NCBI GenBank assembly: GCA_036015235.1
Contig: CP107926.1
Location: forward strand, 7,732,001 to 7,796,000
Origin: Streptomyces sp. NBC_00433
GTDB taxonomy: Bacteria > Actinomycetota > Actinomycetes > Streptomycetales > Streptomycetaceae
Reading direction: 5' to 3'
Length of the DNA: 64,000 nucleotides
How positions within the stretch are numbered: position 1 is the first letter of the stretch; each line of letters begins with the position of its first letter. The notes below the pieces were generated by a model. That model was not told where the DNA came from, ran no database searches, and saw only the letters and a list, made by a program, of their open reading frames with translations. Both the position numbers and the translations under genes were made by a program. This document shows, piece by piece, positions 1 through 6,773 of the stretch.

Positions 1-522
1 CCGGGTCGGGCCGACGAGCCGATCGAGTACAAGGTCCACGAAATCCCGTCCGCAACCCTGAGGAAGCTCGCCACCGAGCGCAGGGAGGCGGGCCTGGTCG
101 AGCCGGACCAGGAGAGCCTCGACGCAATGCGCGAGGTCGACCTCCCCGACTACGTACTGCCCGAGTACGACGCGGAGGGCAACCTGAAGAAGGAGGCCCC
201 GGTGCAGCTCCTCACCTGGGACCAGTTGCTGCGGCTGTGTGACGCGGAGCCGGCCTTCGATGCGGCGCCGGGACTTGCCCGGACGGTCCTCGCGGATGCG
301 GTCGACCTGATGGACAAGTTCGGCGTGGACCGGATGCGCACGGAGACGCTGACCGCCGCGCTCGTCGACCACGACCCCGGCGTCTACGGGGAGATGACGG
401 CCGACGAGCTGAAGGCGTACCTCGCCGAAGCGGGCGTCGGGAAGCCGGTGACGCTCGGGCAGATCGACGGGATGAGCAACCCGCGGGGGTTCAAGCGGGA
501 TCAGCTCGCCGCCGCCATGTGA
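1..522 (+). CDS. FtsK/SpoIIIE- or TraB-like DNA translocase, C-terminal part (partial)
   Basis: The frame is open from base 1 and ends at a TGA at 520-522, so the start and any ATPase motor lie outside the window. The visible 173 residues are acidic and end in a small alpha-helical domain (about the last 90 residues, with RMRTETLTAAL and GMSNPRGFKRDQL) that resembles the C-terminal DNA-recognition region of actinobacterial FtsK/TraB-type translocases. That resemblance is by eye and is the only basis for the name. An array of CCTGCTCA repeats follows the stop codon directly, as TraB-recognised clt repeats do in Streptomyces conjugative plasmids. It could instead be an unrelated phage protein. 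Confidence 0.45.
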   Translation, partial: PGRADEPIEYKVHEIPSATLRKLATERREAGLVEPDQESLDAMREVDLPDYVLPEYDAEGNLKKEAPVQLLTWDQLLRLCDAEPAFDAAPGLARTVLADAVDLMDKFGVDRMRTETLTAALVDHDPGVYGEMTADELKAYLAEAGVGKPVTLGQIDGMSNPRGFKRDQLAAAM

Positions 523-532
523 CCCAATATGT

Positions 533-698
533 CCTGCTCATCCACCTGCGCAGCCCTGCTCACCGGCACATTTCCGCAGGTCAGGGCTGCTCAGGGTAGT
601 GCTCAGGCCCCGCTCAACACTGCTCGCCGAGCAGGGCCTGAGCAGGAACTCCGGCCCTCTGACCTGCACCGATGCGCACTGAGCGGCGCTTGAGCAGG
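533..698. repeat. Array of CCTGCTCA / TGAGCAGG 8-mers
   Basis: Non-coding stretch between the translocase-like gene and the next gene (523-798). Exact CCTGCTCA lies at 533-540 and 555-562; exact inverted copies (TGAGCAGG) at 639-646 and 691-698. Shorter or one-mismatch copies lie at 587-593 (CTGCTCA), 600-605 (TGCTCA), 611-616 (CGCTCA) and 628-635 (CGAGCAGG). Eight related sites in about 165 bp is far above expectation. A protein-binding array (translocase recognition, partition or operator) is inferred. Confidence 0.7.
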
Positions 699-798
699 GG
701 TGCAAATCAGGATCAACCGCACACCTCGACGGCGCCGAACCCAAGCCGCCGAGCCGAGCAATGACACGCCTCAACCACCCATAACAAGGAGATCGTCC

Positions 799-987
799 GT
801 GATCAAGCGCGAGATCGTCAGCAAGCAGTACCAGCACAACGGCGGCACCGCACGCGTCGAACAGGACGCCGGAGGCCACCACTACGTCACCTGCTCCGGA
901 TGCCGCACCGACCAGTTCGCCCCCGGCATGGCCCCCGCCCTCGCCAACCTGGTCGCCGAACACGGCAACCAGTCCAACCCCCGCTAA
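799..987 (+). CDS. Small hypothetical protein with a CxxC motif (62 aa)
   Basis: Starts at a GTG preceded by AAGGAG at 786-791, a good ribosome-binding site; an upstream in-frame start at 700 has none. The 62-residue product begins with a basic KREIVSKQYQ segment and holds a single CSGC pair (YVTCSGCRTDQF), so half a zinc knuckle may be present. It is followed three bases later by a membrane-protein gene. Function is not recognised. Confidence 0.6.
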   Translation: MIKREIVSKQYQHNGGTARVEQDAGGHHYVTCSGCRTDQFAPGMAPALANLVAEHGNQSNPR

Positions 988-990
988 GCC

Positions 991-1389
991 ATGTTCGCCG
1001 CCACGTTCATCCTTCTCTACACCGCCCACCTGGTCGCCGACTACGTCCTGCAAACCGATCATCAGGCCGCCCACAAGGCCGACCGGTCAGTGGCCGGCTG
1101 GCGGGCCAACCTGGCTCACGCCGGCACCCACGTGATCGTGTGCGCAGCCGCACTCGCGGCCAGCGCCGCACTCCTCGGCGAACTGCACCCGGACACGTGG
1201 CGGGCGGCCACTGCGGTCGCCTGGATCGGAGCCAGCCACGCCGCCATCGACCGCCGCCGCGCCATCGCCTGGTGGATGATCCACGCCCGACAGCGCGATT
1301 TCCGCGAGCGCGGCGGTGCTGCCCACGTCGACCAGACCGCCCACATCGCGGCCCTCGTCATCGCCGCACTGATCATCGCCGCGGCCTGA
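991..1389 (+). CDS. DUF3307-like membrane protein
   Basis: 132 residues with hydrophobic segments at about 3-20, 45-65, 70-85 and 118-132. The N-terminus (HLVADYVLQTDHQAAHK) matches the pattern of DUF3307 membrane proteins, which start with a His-Leu-x-Ala-Asp-x-x-x-Gln segment. The molecular role of that family is not established. Starts three bases after the preceding stop, so the two genes are probably co-transcribed. Confidence 0.6.
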   Translation: MFAATFILLYTAHLVADYVLQTDHQAAHKADRSVAGWRANLAHAGTHVIVCAAALAASAALLGELHPDTWRAATAVAWIGASHAAIDRRRAIAWWMIHARQRDFRERGGAAHVDQTAHIAALVIAALIIAAA

Positions 1390-1423
1390 ACCCGGACCAT
1401 CCCACAAAGACGAAAGGACCGTC

Positions 1424-1618
1424 ATGCCCTACAACCCTGGTGACCGAGTCACCATCACCAACCCCCACCCCGAGAACGCCAAGTACCGCGGCAAGACCGG
1501 CACGATCGACCGGATCGGCCTCGATGGCATGTACGAACTCCGCGGCATCGACCGGCCCATCCGCGAGAAGCTCCTCGGCGTCATCGCCTGCACCGCCGAC
1601 GAACTGACCGGGGCGTGA
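1424..1618 (+). CDS. Small hypothetical protein, KOW/SH3-like barrel
   Basis: 64 residues; an AAAGGA ribosome-binding site lies about ten bases before the ATG. The sequence PGDRVTIT...YRGKTGTIDRI...MYELRGI has the pattern of a small KOW or SH3-like beta barrel (start of strand, GKxGxI turn, closing strand). Such domains bind nucleic acid or protein, but no specific function can be given. The 84-aa neighbour at 1755 has a similar layout (HVTVRSVG...IGRQGVV), so the two may be divergent duplicates. Confidence 0.6.
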   Translation: MPYNPGDRVTITNPHPENAKYRGKTGTIDRIGLDGMYELRGIDRPIREKLLGVIACTADELTGA

Positions 1619-1620
1619 CC

Positions 1621-1755
1621 GTGCCCCTCCGCGACCACGCCGGCCACCAGATCACCTACGAGGACCAAGGCCGCCCCGTCGGCGCCACCGACCCCCACCA
1701 CGACACCGTCACCTGCCACACCTGCGGCGTCCGCATCCCCGAAGAGGAGAACTGA
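1621..1755 (+). CDS. Small hypothetical protein (44 aa)
   Basis: GTG start two bases after the preceding stop; ends in TGATG, sharing one base with the next start codon. The peptide is hydrophilic and ends with a CHTCGVRIPEEEN tail holding a single CxxC. The coupling by stop/start overlap on one side and tight spacing on the other supports a real gene. Function unknown. Confidence 0.5.
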   Translation: MPLRDHAGHQITYEDQGRPVGATDPHHDTVTCHTCGVRIPEEEN

Positions 1756-2009
1756 TGCTTCCGGCCGGAACCCACGTCACCGTCCGCTCCGTCGGCCATC
1801 TGCCGAACCCCGGCAAGCACCAGAAGCTCATCGGCCGACAGGGCGTCGTCGGCGATCACGAGAACAGCCTCAACATCGTCACCGCGCTCGGGTCCACTAT
1901 CGGCGGGTACTACGCCTTCCCCGACAACGCCCTCACCGCCACCGGGCACGGCACCCCACCCGCCATGCCGCGCCGGTACCGGGTCCGCGGCTACCACGCC
2001 GAGGACTGA
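1755..2009 (+). CDS. Hypothetical protein, small beta-barrel-like (84 aa)
   Basis: ATG overlaps the preceding stop (TGATG). The N-terminal half (GTHVTVRSVGHLPNPGKHQK, then LIGRQGVVGDH) looks like a KOW/SH3-type barrel and resembles the product at 1424. The C-terminal 25 residues are rich in Pro and Arg. Function unknown; part of the short rightward accessory operon. Confidence 0.55.
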   Translation: MLPAGTHVTVRSVGHLPNPGKHQKLIGRQGVVGDHENSLNIVTALGSTIGGYYAFPDNALTATGHGTPPAMPRRYRVRGYHAED

Positions 2010-2011
2010 CC

Positions 2012-2203
2012 GTGCCGATCACGTTCCGCAAGTCGTTCCGCATCTTCCCCGGCGTGCGCGTCAACATCGGCCGCCGCTCCAGGTCGATCACGATCGGCCC
2101 GAAGTGGTTCAAGAAGACGTTCTCCAGCACCGGCCGCACCACCACATCCGCCGACCTCCCCGGGCCGTTCGGATGGCGCACCAGCCGACGCCGCAGAGAC
2201 TGA
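2012..2203 (+). CDS. DUF4236-like small protein
   Basis: GTG start two bases after the preceding stop. The 63-residue product has RKSFRIFPGVRVNI near the start and GRRSRSITIGPKW and FSSTGRTTT further on. This matches the DUF4236 pattern, in which a basic RxSxxIxPGVRxN segment is followed by a glycine-rich beta hairpin. The family is widespread in bacteria and phages but has no settled function. The very basic composition would fit nucleic-acid or envelope contact. Confidence 0.65.
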   Translation: MPITFRKSFRIFPGVRVNIGRRSRSITIGPKWFKKTFSSTGRTTTSADLPGPFGWRTSRRRRD

Positions 2204-2296
2204 GCGCGGCGCCCGCGACTCGCCACGCCGACCGCTCACGCCTGTACTACAACCTTGACTACAGTGGCACCTCTGCCAGGGAAAGGACCCACCACG

Positions 2297-2722
2297 ATGC
2301 GACCGGCACGGTTCCAGGAGTTCGCGATCACCGCCTTCCAGCGCGGCAGCGAGGTCGCCGCCGTCGAACCCTGGCAGGACGGCACCCGGCGGCCCTACGG
2401 CGTGCAGGTGAAGTTCAACACGGGCGCAACATTCCGGGTTTCGATCACCGCGGTGACACCCCCCGGGGAGTCCTTCAAGGTGTCGGAGGTGCCCGTCGAG
2501 GCGGCACCCCCGAGCGAGGTACCCGTCCCGGACCTGTACGACGCCGGCAAGATCACATCGCAGCGGGCCGAGCTGTACCTGGCCGCACTGCTGAACAACA
2601 CGGGCAGCCCGGAGATCGCCGACACGTTCGCGTACTCCGACCGGGACACCCCGCCCATGAACCCTGGCCTCGGCGTGAACTTCCACAATGGCGGCAAAGC
2701 GCACATGTTGATCTCCACCTGA
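2297..2722 (+). CDS. Hypothetical protein (141 aa)
   Basis: ATG start with AAAGGA at 2282-2287; the start at 2255 has no such site. A 90-bp gap in front of it, richer in A+T than its surroundings, may hold its own promoter. The protein is mixed alpha/beta and acidic in the middle, with no recognised motif. It ends in VNFHNGGKAHMLIST. Function unknown. Confidence 0.55.
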   Translation: MRPARFQEFAITAFQRGSEVAAVEPWQDGTRRPYGVQVKFNTGATFRVSITAVTPPGESFKVSEVPVEAAPPSEVPVPDLYDAGKITSQRAELYLAALLNNTGSPEIADTFAYSDRDTPPMNPGLGVNFHNGGKAHMLIST

Positions 2723-2772
2723 GAGCAAACTGGTGGACCCGCACGATCCCCATCGAGCGAGAGGTCCCCACC

Positions 2773-2922
2773 ATGAGATTCGACCCCAGCCAGTTACAGG
2801 CCGCGTGCCCGGTGTGCGGTGTGTACACCTCGGCGCCCGCCGGTCAGCCGACACCCCCGCACCAGCCGAACGCCGACCAGACAAAGGGCATGTGCCAAGG
2901 CAACGGGCAGCCCGCCATCTAG
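2773..2922 (+). CDS. Small cysteine-containing protein (49 aa)
   Basis: ATG at 2773 behind a GAGAGG-like Shine-Dalgarno sequence at 2758-2763. The peptide has CPVCG near the N-terminus and one more Cys (MCQGNG) near the end, with a proline-rich middle. Last gene of the left rightward operon; a strong inverted repeat follows it. Function unknown. Confidence 0.5.
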   Translation: MRFDPSQLQAACPVCGVYTSAPAGQPTPPHQPNADQTKGMCQGNGQPAI

Positions 2923-2933
2923 GACAGCGCAAA

Positions 2934-2969
2934 GAATCCCCCGCCCTCCCGAAGGAGAGCGGGGGATTC
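2934..2969. terminator. Bidirectional terminator between convergent genes
   Basis: Imperfect inverted repeat: GAATCCCCCGC pairs with GCGGGGGATTC, continuing as CTC/GAG after one mismatch, around a short loop. It sits exactly between the rightward gene ending at 2922 and the leftward lysis operon ending at 2983. Stem-loops of this kind serve as terminators in Streptomyces even without a T-run. Confidence 0.75.
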
Positions 2970-2982
2970 GTGGTCTGCGGGC

Positions 2983-3309
2983 TCAGACGCCGATGTCGTG
3001 CAGGAACGGTTTTGCATCATCCGGGACGAACGGTGGCGCCGGCGGCTCCAACCCCTGCGCCCGCGTGAAGATCACTAGGGTCCGCACCCACCCCGACAGG
3101 TACCCGATCGCCGACGTCTGCCCCGCGATCTGCGTATCCTGCCGACCGATACGGCCCTCCAAGCGCTCAATGTCCTTATCGAGGCGCTCGGTGACCGTCG
3201 TGAAATCGTCCCGCTTCTCCTGCCGCGGAGTCCGCCTCGCCGCGCGCCCGACACCCACGGTCCCCGCTGCGGTGACCGCTGCGACCACGACGCTCGTCCA
3301 CTGACTCAT
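2983..3309 (-). CDS. Membrane-anchored coiled-coil protein, lysis region
   Basis: ATG at 3309 overlaps the preceding stop (ATGA). The 108-residue protein has an N-terminal hydrophobic segment (about 5-25) followed by basic residues and a heptad-like region (VTERLDKDIERLEGRIGRQD, about 37-60). The C-terminus is proline-rich. A single-span membrane protein with a coiled coil at the end of a lysis operon could be a spanin-like or holin-regulating protein, but this rests on position and topology only. Confidence 0.5.
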   Translation of the reverse strand: MSQWTSVVVAAVTAAGTVGVGRAARRTPRQEKRDDFTTVTERLDKDIERLEGRIGRQDTQIAGQTSAIGYLSGWVRTLVIFTRAQGLEPPAPPFVPDDAKPFLHDIGV

Positions 3310-3731
3310 TGCTTTCTCCGTACTCGCGGCGCGTTCTCTTCCCACGTGGCCCCCACCGCTGGGACCCCTGCAAGCGCCAGGAAGATCAGCGCGGAGACCC
3401 AGCCGCGCGGATTCTCACCCTGCGGCCACCACGACACGAAGAAACTCAGCGACCACGGCAACCACACCAGCACCAACGCGGAGAACCCTGGCCAGTCCCG
3501 CCCCTGCCCCAACGGAGAACACAGCACCGCAATAGCCCCCGCCGCCGCCAGCGTCACACCCCACCCGTGCAGGTCCATCAAGCCCAGCAAGAGCCGCAAC
3601 CCCGGCGGGTGCGGAACCGGCGGTGTCGTGATGAGGCTGATCCCATACCCGAGGGCGATCGTGCCCAGCAGAACAAGCAATGCGCCGCGGTGGCCCACCT
3701 GGCGGGCGACACGGCGGGCCACCGCCCGCAC
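3306..3731 (-). CDS. Polytopic membrane protein, lysis region
   Basis: 141 residues with about four predicted membrane spans (near 18-35, 55-72, 82-100 and 110-128) and a basic C-terminal tail. It lies one base after the holin candidate and overlaps the following gene by four bases. A second holin, antiholin or other membrane accessory of lysis is possible; the family is not recognised. Confidence 0.5.
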   Translation of the reverse strand: MRAVARRVARQVGHRGALLVLLGTIALGYGISLITTPPVPHPPGLRLLLGLMDLHGWGVTLAAAGAIAVLCSPLGQGRDWPGFSALVLVWLPWSLSFFVSWWPQGENPRGWVSALIFLALAGVPAVGATWEENAPRVRRKQ

Positions 3732-3732
3732 G

Positions 3733-4101
3733 TCAGCCGGCCTTCACCGCGGAGCGCTGCTCCAGGGGCACGCTCGCCACCGGGGCGGTGACCTGGGTGC
3801 GGGTGAACAGGGCGATGCCCGCAGCAACGAGGGCCATGACCCAGCCCTGCCGGGTGGTGTCCCAGTCCAGACCCAGACCCACAACCAGGGCCATGCCCGC
3901 GGTAGCCAGCTGCATCAGGGCGGCACCCAGGGCGCCGTTCTTCAGGACCACAGCGGAGACGATGCCGACGACCGCGGCGGCGATCGCGTTGACCGCGGTC
4001 TGCACGCCCGGGCTGACGTCGATACCGAACGCGAACAGGGACTGCACGGCGGCCGCGATGAAGCCCAGGATCAGCGCCGGTTCTCTGCCGAAAATCTTCA
4101 T
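3733..4101 (-). CDS. Holin candidate
   Basis: 122 residues with four hydrophobic segments (about 8-27, 33-54, 57-78 and 88-100), a charged N-terminus (MKIFGREP) and a polar C-terminal tail. Small size, several spans and a position directly after the endolysin gene fit a phage holin, which forms membrane lesions releasing the endolysin. No class-specific motif is visible, so the call relies on topology and context. Confidence 0.6.
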   Translation of the reverse strand: MKIFGREPALILGFIAAAVQSLFAFGIDVSPGVQTAVNAIAAAVVGIVSAVVLKNGALGAALMQLATAGMALVVGLGLDWDTTRQGWVMALVAAGIALFTRTQVTAPVASVPLEQRSAVKAG

Positions 4102-4128
4102 GGGGGTGTTCCGTTTCTGCTGGTTGGG

Positions 4129-5052
4129 TTACGCGGTGGGCTGGGTGACGTCGACGGTCACGTGGACGGTGGCGTCGGCGATGGCCTGCTGGACGGCGGC
4201 CACGAGGGTCGCGGTGTCGACGTCGTCGTGGATGTTCCCGACGGCCTTCGCGAGGGTTGCCACGGTCGCGTTCAGTGCGGCCACCGTCGTGTTGAGCGCC
4301 TTCACGCCGCTGGCTGCCGCGCCGCTGCTGGCCTCCGCGTTGACCAGGCGCTGCCTCAGGTCCGGGCCCTTCGGCTCCAGGTCGGGGTTCTTGAACGTGG
4401 CGACCGCGCGAGCGATCTTGAGCGCGTCGTCGTTGCTGACGGTCATGTCGTCCTCCTGAGTCGGGAGCTTGCCGGGCATCCACTGCCCGTAGTCCGTCGC
4501 GTAGGCGGTGTCCTTGTCGCAGACCACGCCGTTGATGCGGACCGTGGACGCGTACTGGCGGATCACCGCCCGCGTGTCCCAGCGGCCCTGCGACCAGGCC
4601 ACCGTCTGCCACGCCCACTTCGCGTAACCGTGATCGAGCAGCGCCTTGACGACCTTGTAGCCGCCATACACACCCGTCCGCGCCAGACCGATCACGCTGG
4701 CCACACCCTGGAAATACGCGATGACCACACCCGGGTCCGCGTCCCAGTCGACGGCGAAGAAAATCGGGCGGCCCGACGGCTGACCACACGCCGTGGCCTG
4801 CGCCGCCGCGTCCTTCGCGTCCGCGATACCCGCAGCACGACCCGCGCCGGCGCGGTTCGCAGTCGTCTCCCAGACGACCACGCACCACACACCGTGCGCC
4901 GCAAGATCCGCGGCCTCCGTGGCGTTCAGATTCTTGCTGGCGTTGTGCGACAGGTACCGGGCCGCAAACTTCATGCCCGCCGCAGCCAAGGCCGCGCCGC
5001 CAGGACGACCGCTGGAATAGTCCACACCGTCCAAGTCCACGACGGTCGTCAT
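4129..5052 (-). CDS. Endolysin with DUF1906 (Rv2525c-like) glycoside-hydrolase domain
   Basis: 307 residues. Residues 1-210 match the DUF1906 / glycoside-hydrolase-like TIM-barrel pattern: VDLDGVDYSSG at the start, FFAVDWDAD with barrel acidic residues in the middle, TGVYGGYKVVKALL, and AWQTVAWSQGRW near the end. The family occurs in mycobacterial Rv2525c and in many Streptomyces phage lysins, presumed to cut peptidoglycan. The C-terminal 90 residues are helical (ALNTTVAALNATVATLAKAV) and may target or multimerise the enzyme. The ATG at 5052 has GGTGAGGGC in front and overlaps the preceding stop. A holin candidate follows. Confidence 0.75.
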   Translation of the reverse strand: MTTVVDLDGVDYSSGRPGGAALAAAGMKFAARYLSHNASKNLNATEAADLAAHGVWCVVVWETTANRAGAGRAAGIADAKDAAAQATACGQPSGRPIFFAVDWDADPGVVIAYFQGVASVIGLARTGVYGGYKVVKALLDHGYAKWAWQTVAWSQGRWDTRAVIRQYASTVRINGVVCDKDTAYATDYGQWMPGKLPTQEDDMTVSNDDALKIARAVATFKNPDLEPKGPDLRQRLVNAEASSGAAASGVKALNTTVAALNATVATLAKAVGNIHDDVDTATLVAAVQQAIADATVHVTVDVTQPTA

Positions 5053-5366
5053 GCCCTCACCCATCTTCCGACCCTGACGAACCCGTGATCGCCGCAACTG
5101 CACAGCAGCGACGGAGAGAACGACGGCGGATCGAACGACTCGACCTGCCACATCGGCTTCCCCGGCTCGATTCGACGCGCCACCTCCCCATCGAAGGTGA
5201 TGCCGCCCATACACTCCTCGCCCGCCGGGGTGAGGTGCCGGACCATCGCGGCGTACCGCTCCACATCCGGGATGCCGTCGTACTGCGGGTTCAGGTCCCG
5301 ATCCGGGAACCACCCGGCGAACCGAATCGCGTGGTCATCGCCCAGGTCGATCCACTCGCTGCCCAT
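5049..5366 (-). CDS. DUF6527-like hypothetical protein
   Basis: 105 residues. The C-terminal segment (SFSPSLLCSCGDHGFVRVGRW) has the pattern of a small phage family annotated as DUF6527, in which a PSFSPS motif is followed by a Cys/His pair and a terminal GRW. Function unknown. TGATG coupling to the preceding gene and ATGA coupling to the endolysin gene place it in the lysis operon. Confidence 0.55.
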   Translation of the reverse strand: MGSEWIDLGDDHAIRFAGWFPDRDLNPQYDGIPDVERYAAMVRHLTPAGEECMGGITFDGEVARRIEPGKPMWQVESFDPPSFSPSLLCSCGDHGFVRVGRWVRA

Positions 5367-5512
5367 CAACACTCCTCTCGGCGCCACTGCCGCTTCTCGC
5401 GGACACGCTGCGTCCTCTTGTCCACGCCGCTGTCCGGACAGTCCAGACCAGCCGTACCCCGGCGGCAGCACGGGCAGAACGACGGGTACACCCGGGAGAG
5501 CATGCGAGCCAT
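5366..5512 (-). CDS. Small CPCC-motif protein (48 aa)
   Basis: Starts by TGATG overlap with the peptidase gene and ends by TGATG overlap with the DUF6527-like gene. The peptide has a CPCC cluster at 13-16 and one further Cys at 25, followed by a very basic tail (KRTQRVREKRQWRREE). A small zinc-binding or nucleic-acid-binding peptide is possible. Function unknown. Confidence 0.5.
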   Translation of the reverse strand: MARMLSRVYPSFCPCCRRGTAGLDCPDSGVDKRTQRVREKRQWRREEC

Positions 5513-6351
5513 CACAGCCCTTTCGCGGTCAGCCACGATCGGGCTGCGGTGGCCATCGCCGCGTCCACCTGATTCGGTGTCGGGGTCGGCGGGTTCGGTG
5601 AGGGCGCCGGCGTGGTGAGCGGCACGAACAGGGTGGCGTCGCCCTGTTCGTCGAGGAGCCGCCCGAAGTCGTCGAAGGAGAACGCGAAGCACCCTGCGAC
5701 ACCGAAGCTGACACCCCAGGAGTTGCGGGCCATCACGATGCGCTGTTCGGCGTTGATGCCGTAGAGCAGGAATTCGTGTCCGCCCCGCACGGACCCGCTG
5801 ATCTTCGCGAGGCCGTTCGCGTCCGGGTTGTCGAAGCCCTCGTACCAGTTCACACCGACAATCAGCGGCGACGCGGTGAGCGCCTTGAGGGCGGTGTCGA
5901 GGGTGAAGGCGTGCTGGTAGCCGGAGATGAGCCCAGCCTTCTGTGCCGCCTTGGCTACGGCCAGACCGGTGGATCCGGTGTCGGTGGGCGGGTAGTTGCC
6001 GCGAACGTTGTCCAGGGCGGTGGCCGCCGAATACAGGGCCACGGCCTGCTTCTCGTCGACCGCGGGGTCACCGGTGGGGCGGGCGGTGACGCTGTCGGGG
6101 ATGGAGAAGTACACGGGGTCGGTCCCCGCGAAGGCCTCCGCGGCGTTGCCGGTGCAGCTGCCGAGGTCGCCCTGGTCGAGGACGGGGATGCACACCTGGT
6201 GCACGGCGGAGGTGTAGGTGGACGGCACGAGGTCTTCGGAGATCGCGTAGTCGCGGGACCGGGAGTCGTGTTCGACGTGGCGTCCGAGGCGCTGGGGCCC
6301 GATGTCCGAGCTGTACTCGGGGATGTGGCGGGTGACGATCACGGCTGGCAT
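5512..6351 (-). CDS. Papain-like (C1 family) cysteine peptidase
   Basis: 279 residues. The papain signature is complete: oxyanion Gln60 and nucleophile Cys66 in DQGDLGSCTGNA, His192 in RGGHEFLLYGI, and Asn210 in ARNSWG. The fold extends over about 40-235, and a Pro/Thr-rich linker and short helix follow. No secretion signal is seen. It is the first gene of the leftward lysis operon, 31 bp after a palindromic promoter-like site, so it is probably expressed late. It may aid lysis, process virion proteins or attack a host protein; context alone cannot decide. Peptidase identity is strong, role open. Confidence 0.85.
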   Translation of the reverse strand: MPAVIVTRHIPEYSSDIGPQRLGRHVEHDSRSRDYAISEDLVPSTYTSAVHQVCIPVLDQGDLGSCTGNAAEAFAGTDPVYFSIPDSVTARPTGDPAVDEKQAVALYSAATALDNVRGNYPPTDTGSTGLAVAKAAQKAGLISGYQHAFTLDTALKALTASPLIVGVNWYEGFDNPDANGLAKISGSVRGGHEFLLYGINAEQRIVMARNSWGVSFGVAGCFAFSFDDFGRLLDEQGDATLFVPLTTPAPSPNPPTPTPNQVDAAMATAARSWLTAKGL

Positions 6352-6544
6352 GCGGGTTCTCCCTGCCTTCGAGGCGCCTTACCTCTGAATCGTAGCTTTA
6401 GCCAGACCTTCTGCCTACGAATCCAAAGTAACGGCTACGCTATGCCTTGGGTCGTCCGGACTCTGACCCGGCGGCGGACCCTGCCATGCGGGTCTCGGTC
6501 CGCCGCCCCAACCCGCAACCACCGCCCGCATGCGGAGGCACCAC
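6352..6544. promoter_or_regulatory. Divergent regulatory region with two palindromic sites
   Basis: Separates the leftward lysis operon from the rightward sugar cargo operon. CCTCTGAATCGTAGC (6382-6396) is the late-site motif facing left, 31 bp before the peptidase ATG. CCTACGAATCCAAAG (6414-6428) is a related copy in the opposite orientation. The same motif precedes terS and portal. A GC-rich inverted repeat (GGCGGCGGACC at 6469-6479, closely matched by GGTCCGCCGCC at 6499-6509) follows and could act as attenuator in the cargo leader. Confidence 0.6.
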
Positions 6545-6772
6545 ATGAGCAACCCGCCCACGTACCGAGCACTCTCGGAACAGGCCCTCAGCAAGACCGC
6601 CGCGATCATGCAGGACTTCCCGGAGCAGGGACTTCCCCTGAAGGCGGCATCGGCACGCTTCGAGCAAGCCCAGGTCATCGCCACCGTCGCAGTCGCACAG
6701 GCGCTGTTGGACATCGGCGATGTCCTCCGCGAGGGGTTCACCCGAACCGCCTTCGACGTGGAGGTGGACTGA
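6545..6772 (+). CDS. Small hypothetical protein (75 aa)
   Basis: First gene of the rightward cargo operon; GGAGG (6534-6538) precedes the ATG. The sequence is helical with an amphipathic pattern (SKTAAIMQDFPEQGLPLKAA, then QAQVIATVAVAQALLDIGDV). No family is recognised. Confidence 0.55.
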   Translation: MSNPPTYRALSEQALSKTAAIMQDFPEQGLPLKAASARFEQAQVIATVAVAQALLDIGDVLREGFTRTAFDVEVD

Positions 6773-6773
6773 C

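Noticed and set aside
538..1074. Leftward reading frame across the CCTGCTCA array
   Set aside because: It covers repeated non-coding DNA and the opposite strand of two better supported genes; its product is Gly/Val-rich and lacks a ribosome-binding site.
3346..5088. 580-codon rightward reading frame opposite the lysis genes
   Set aside because: Antisense shadow of high-GC genes; product is Arg/Gly/His-rich low-complexity sequence and the leftward genes show real domains.
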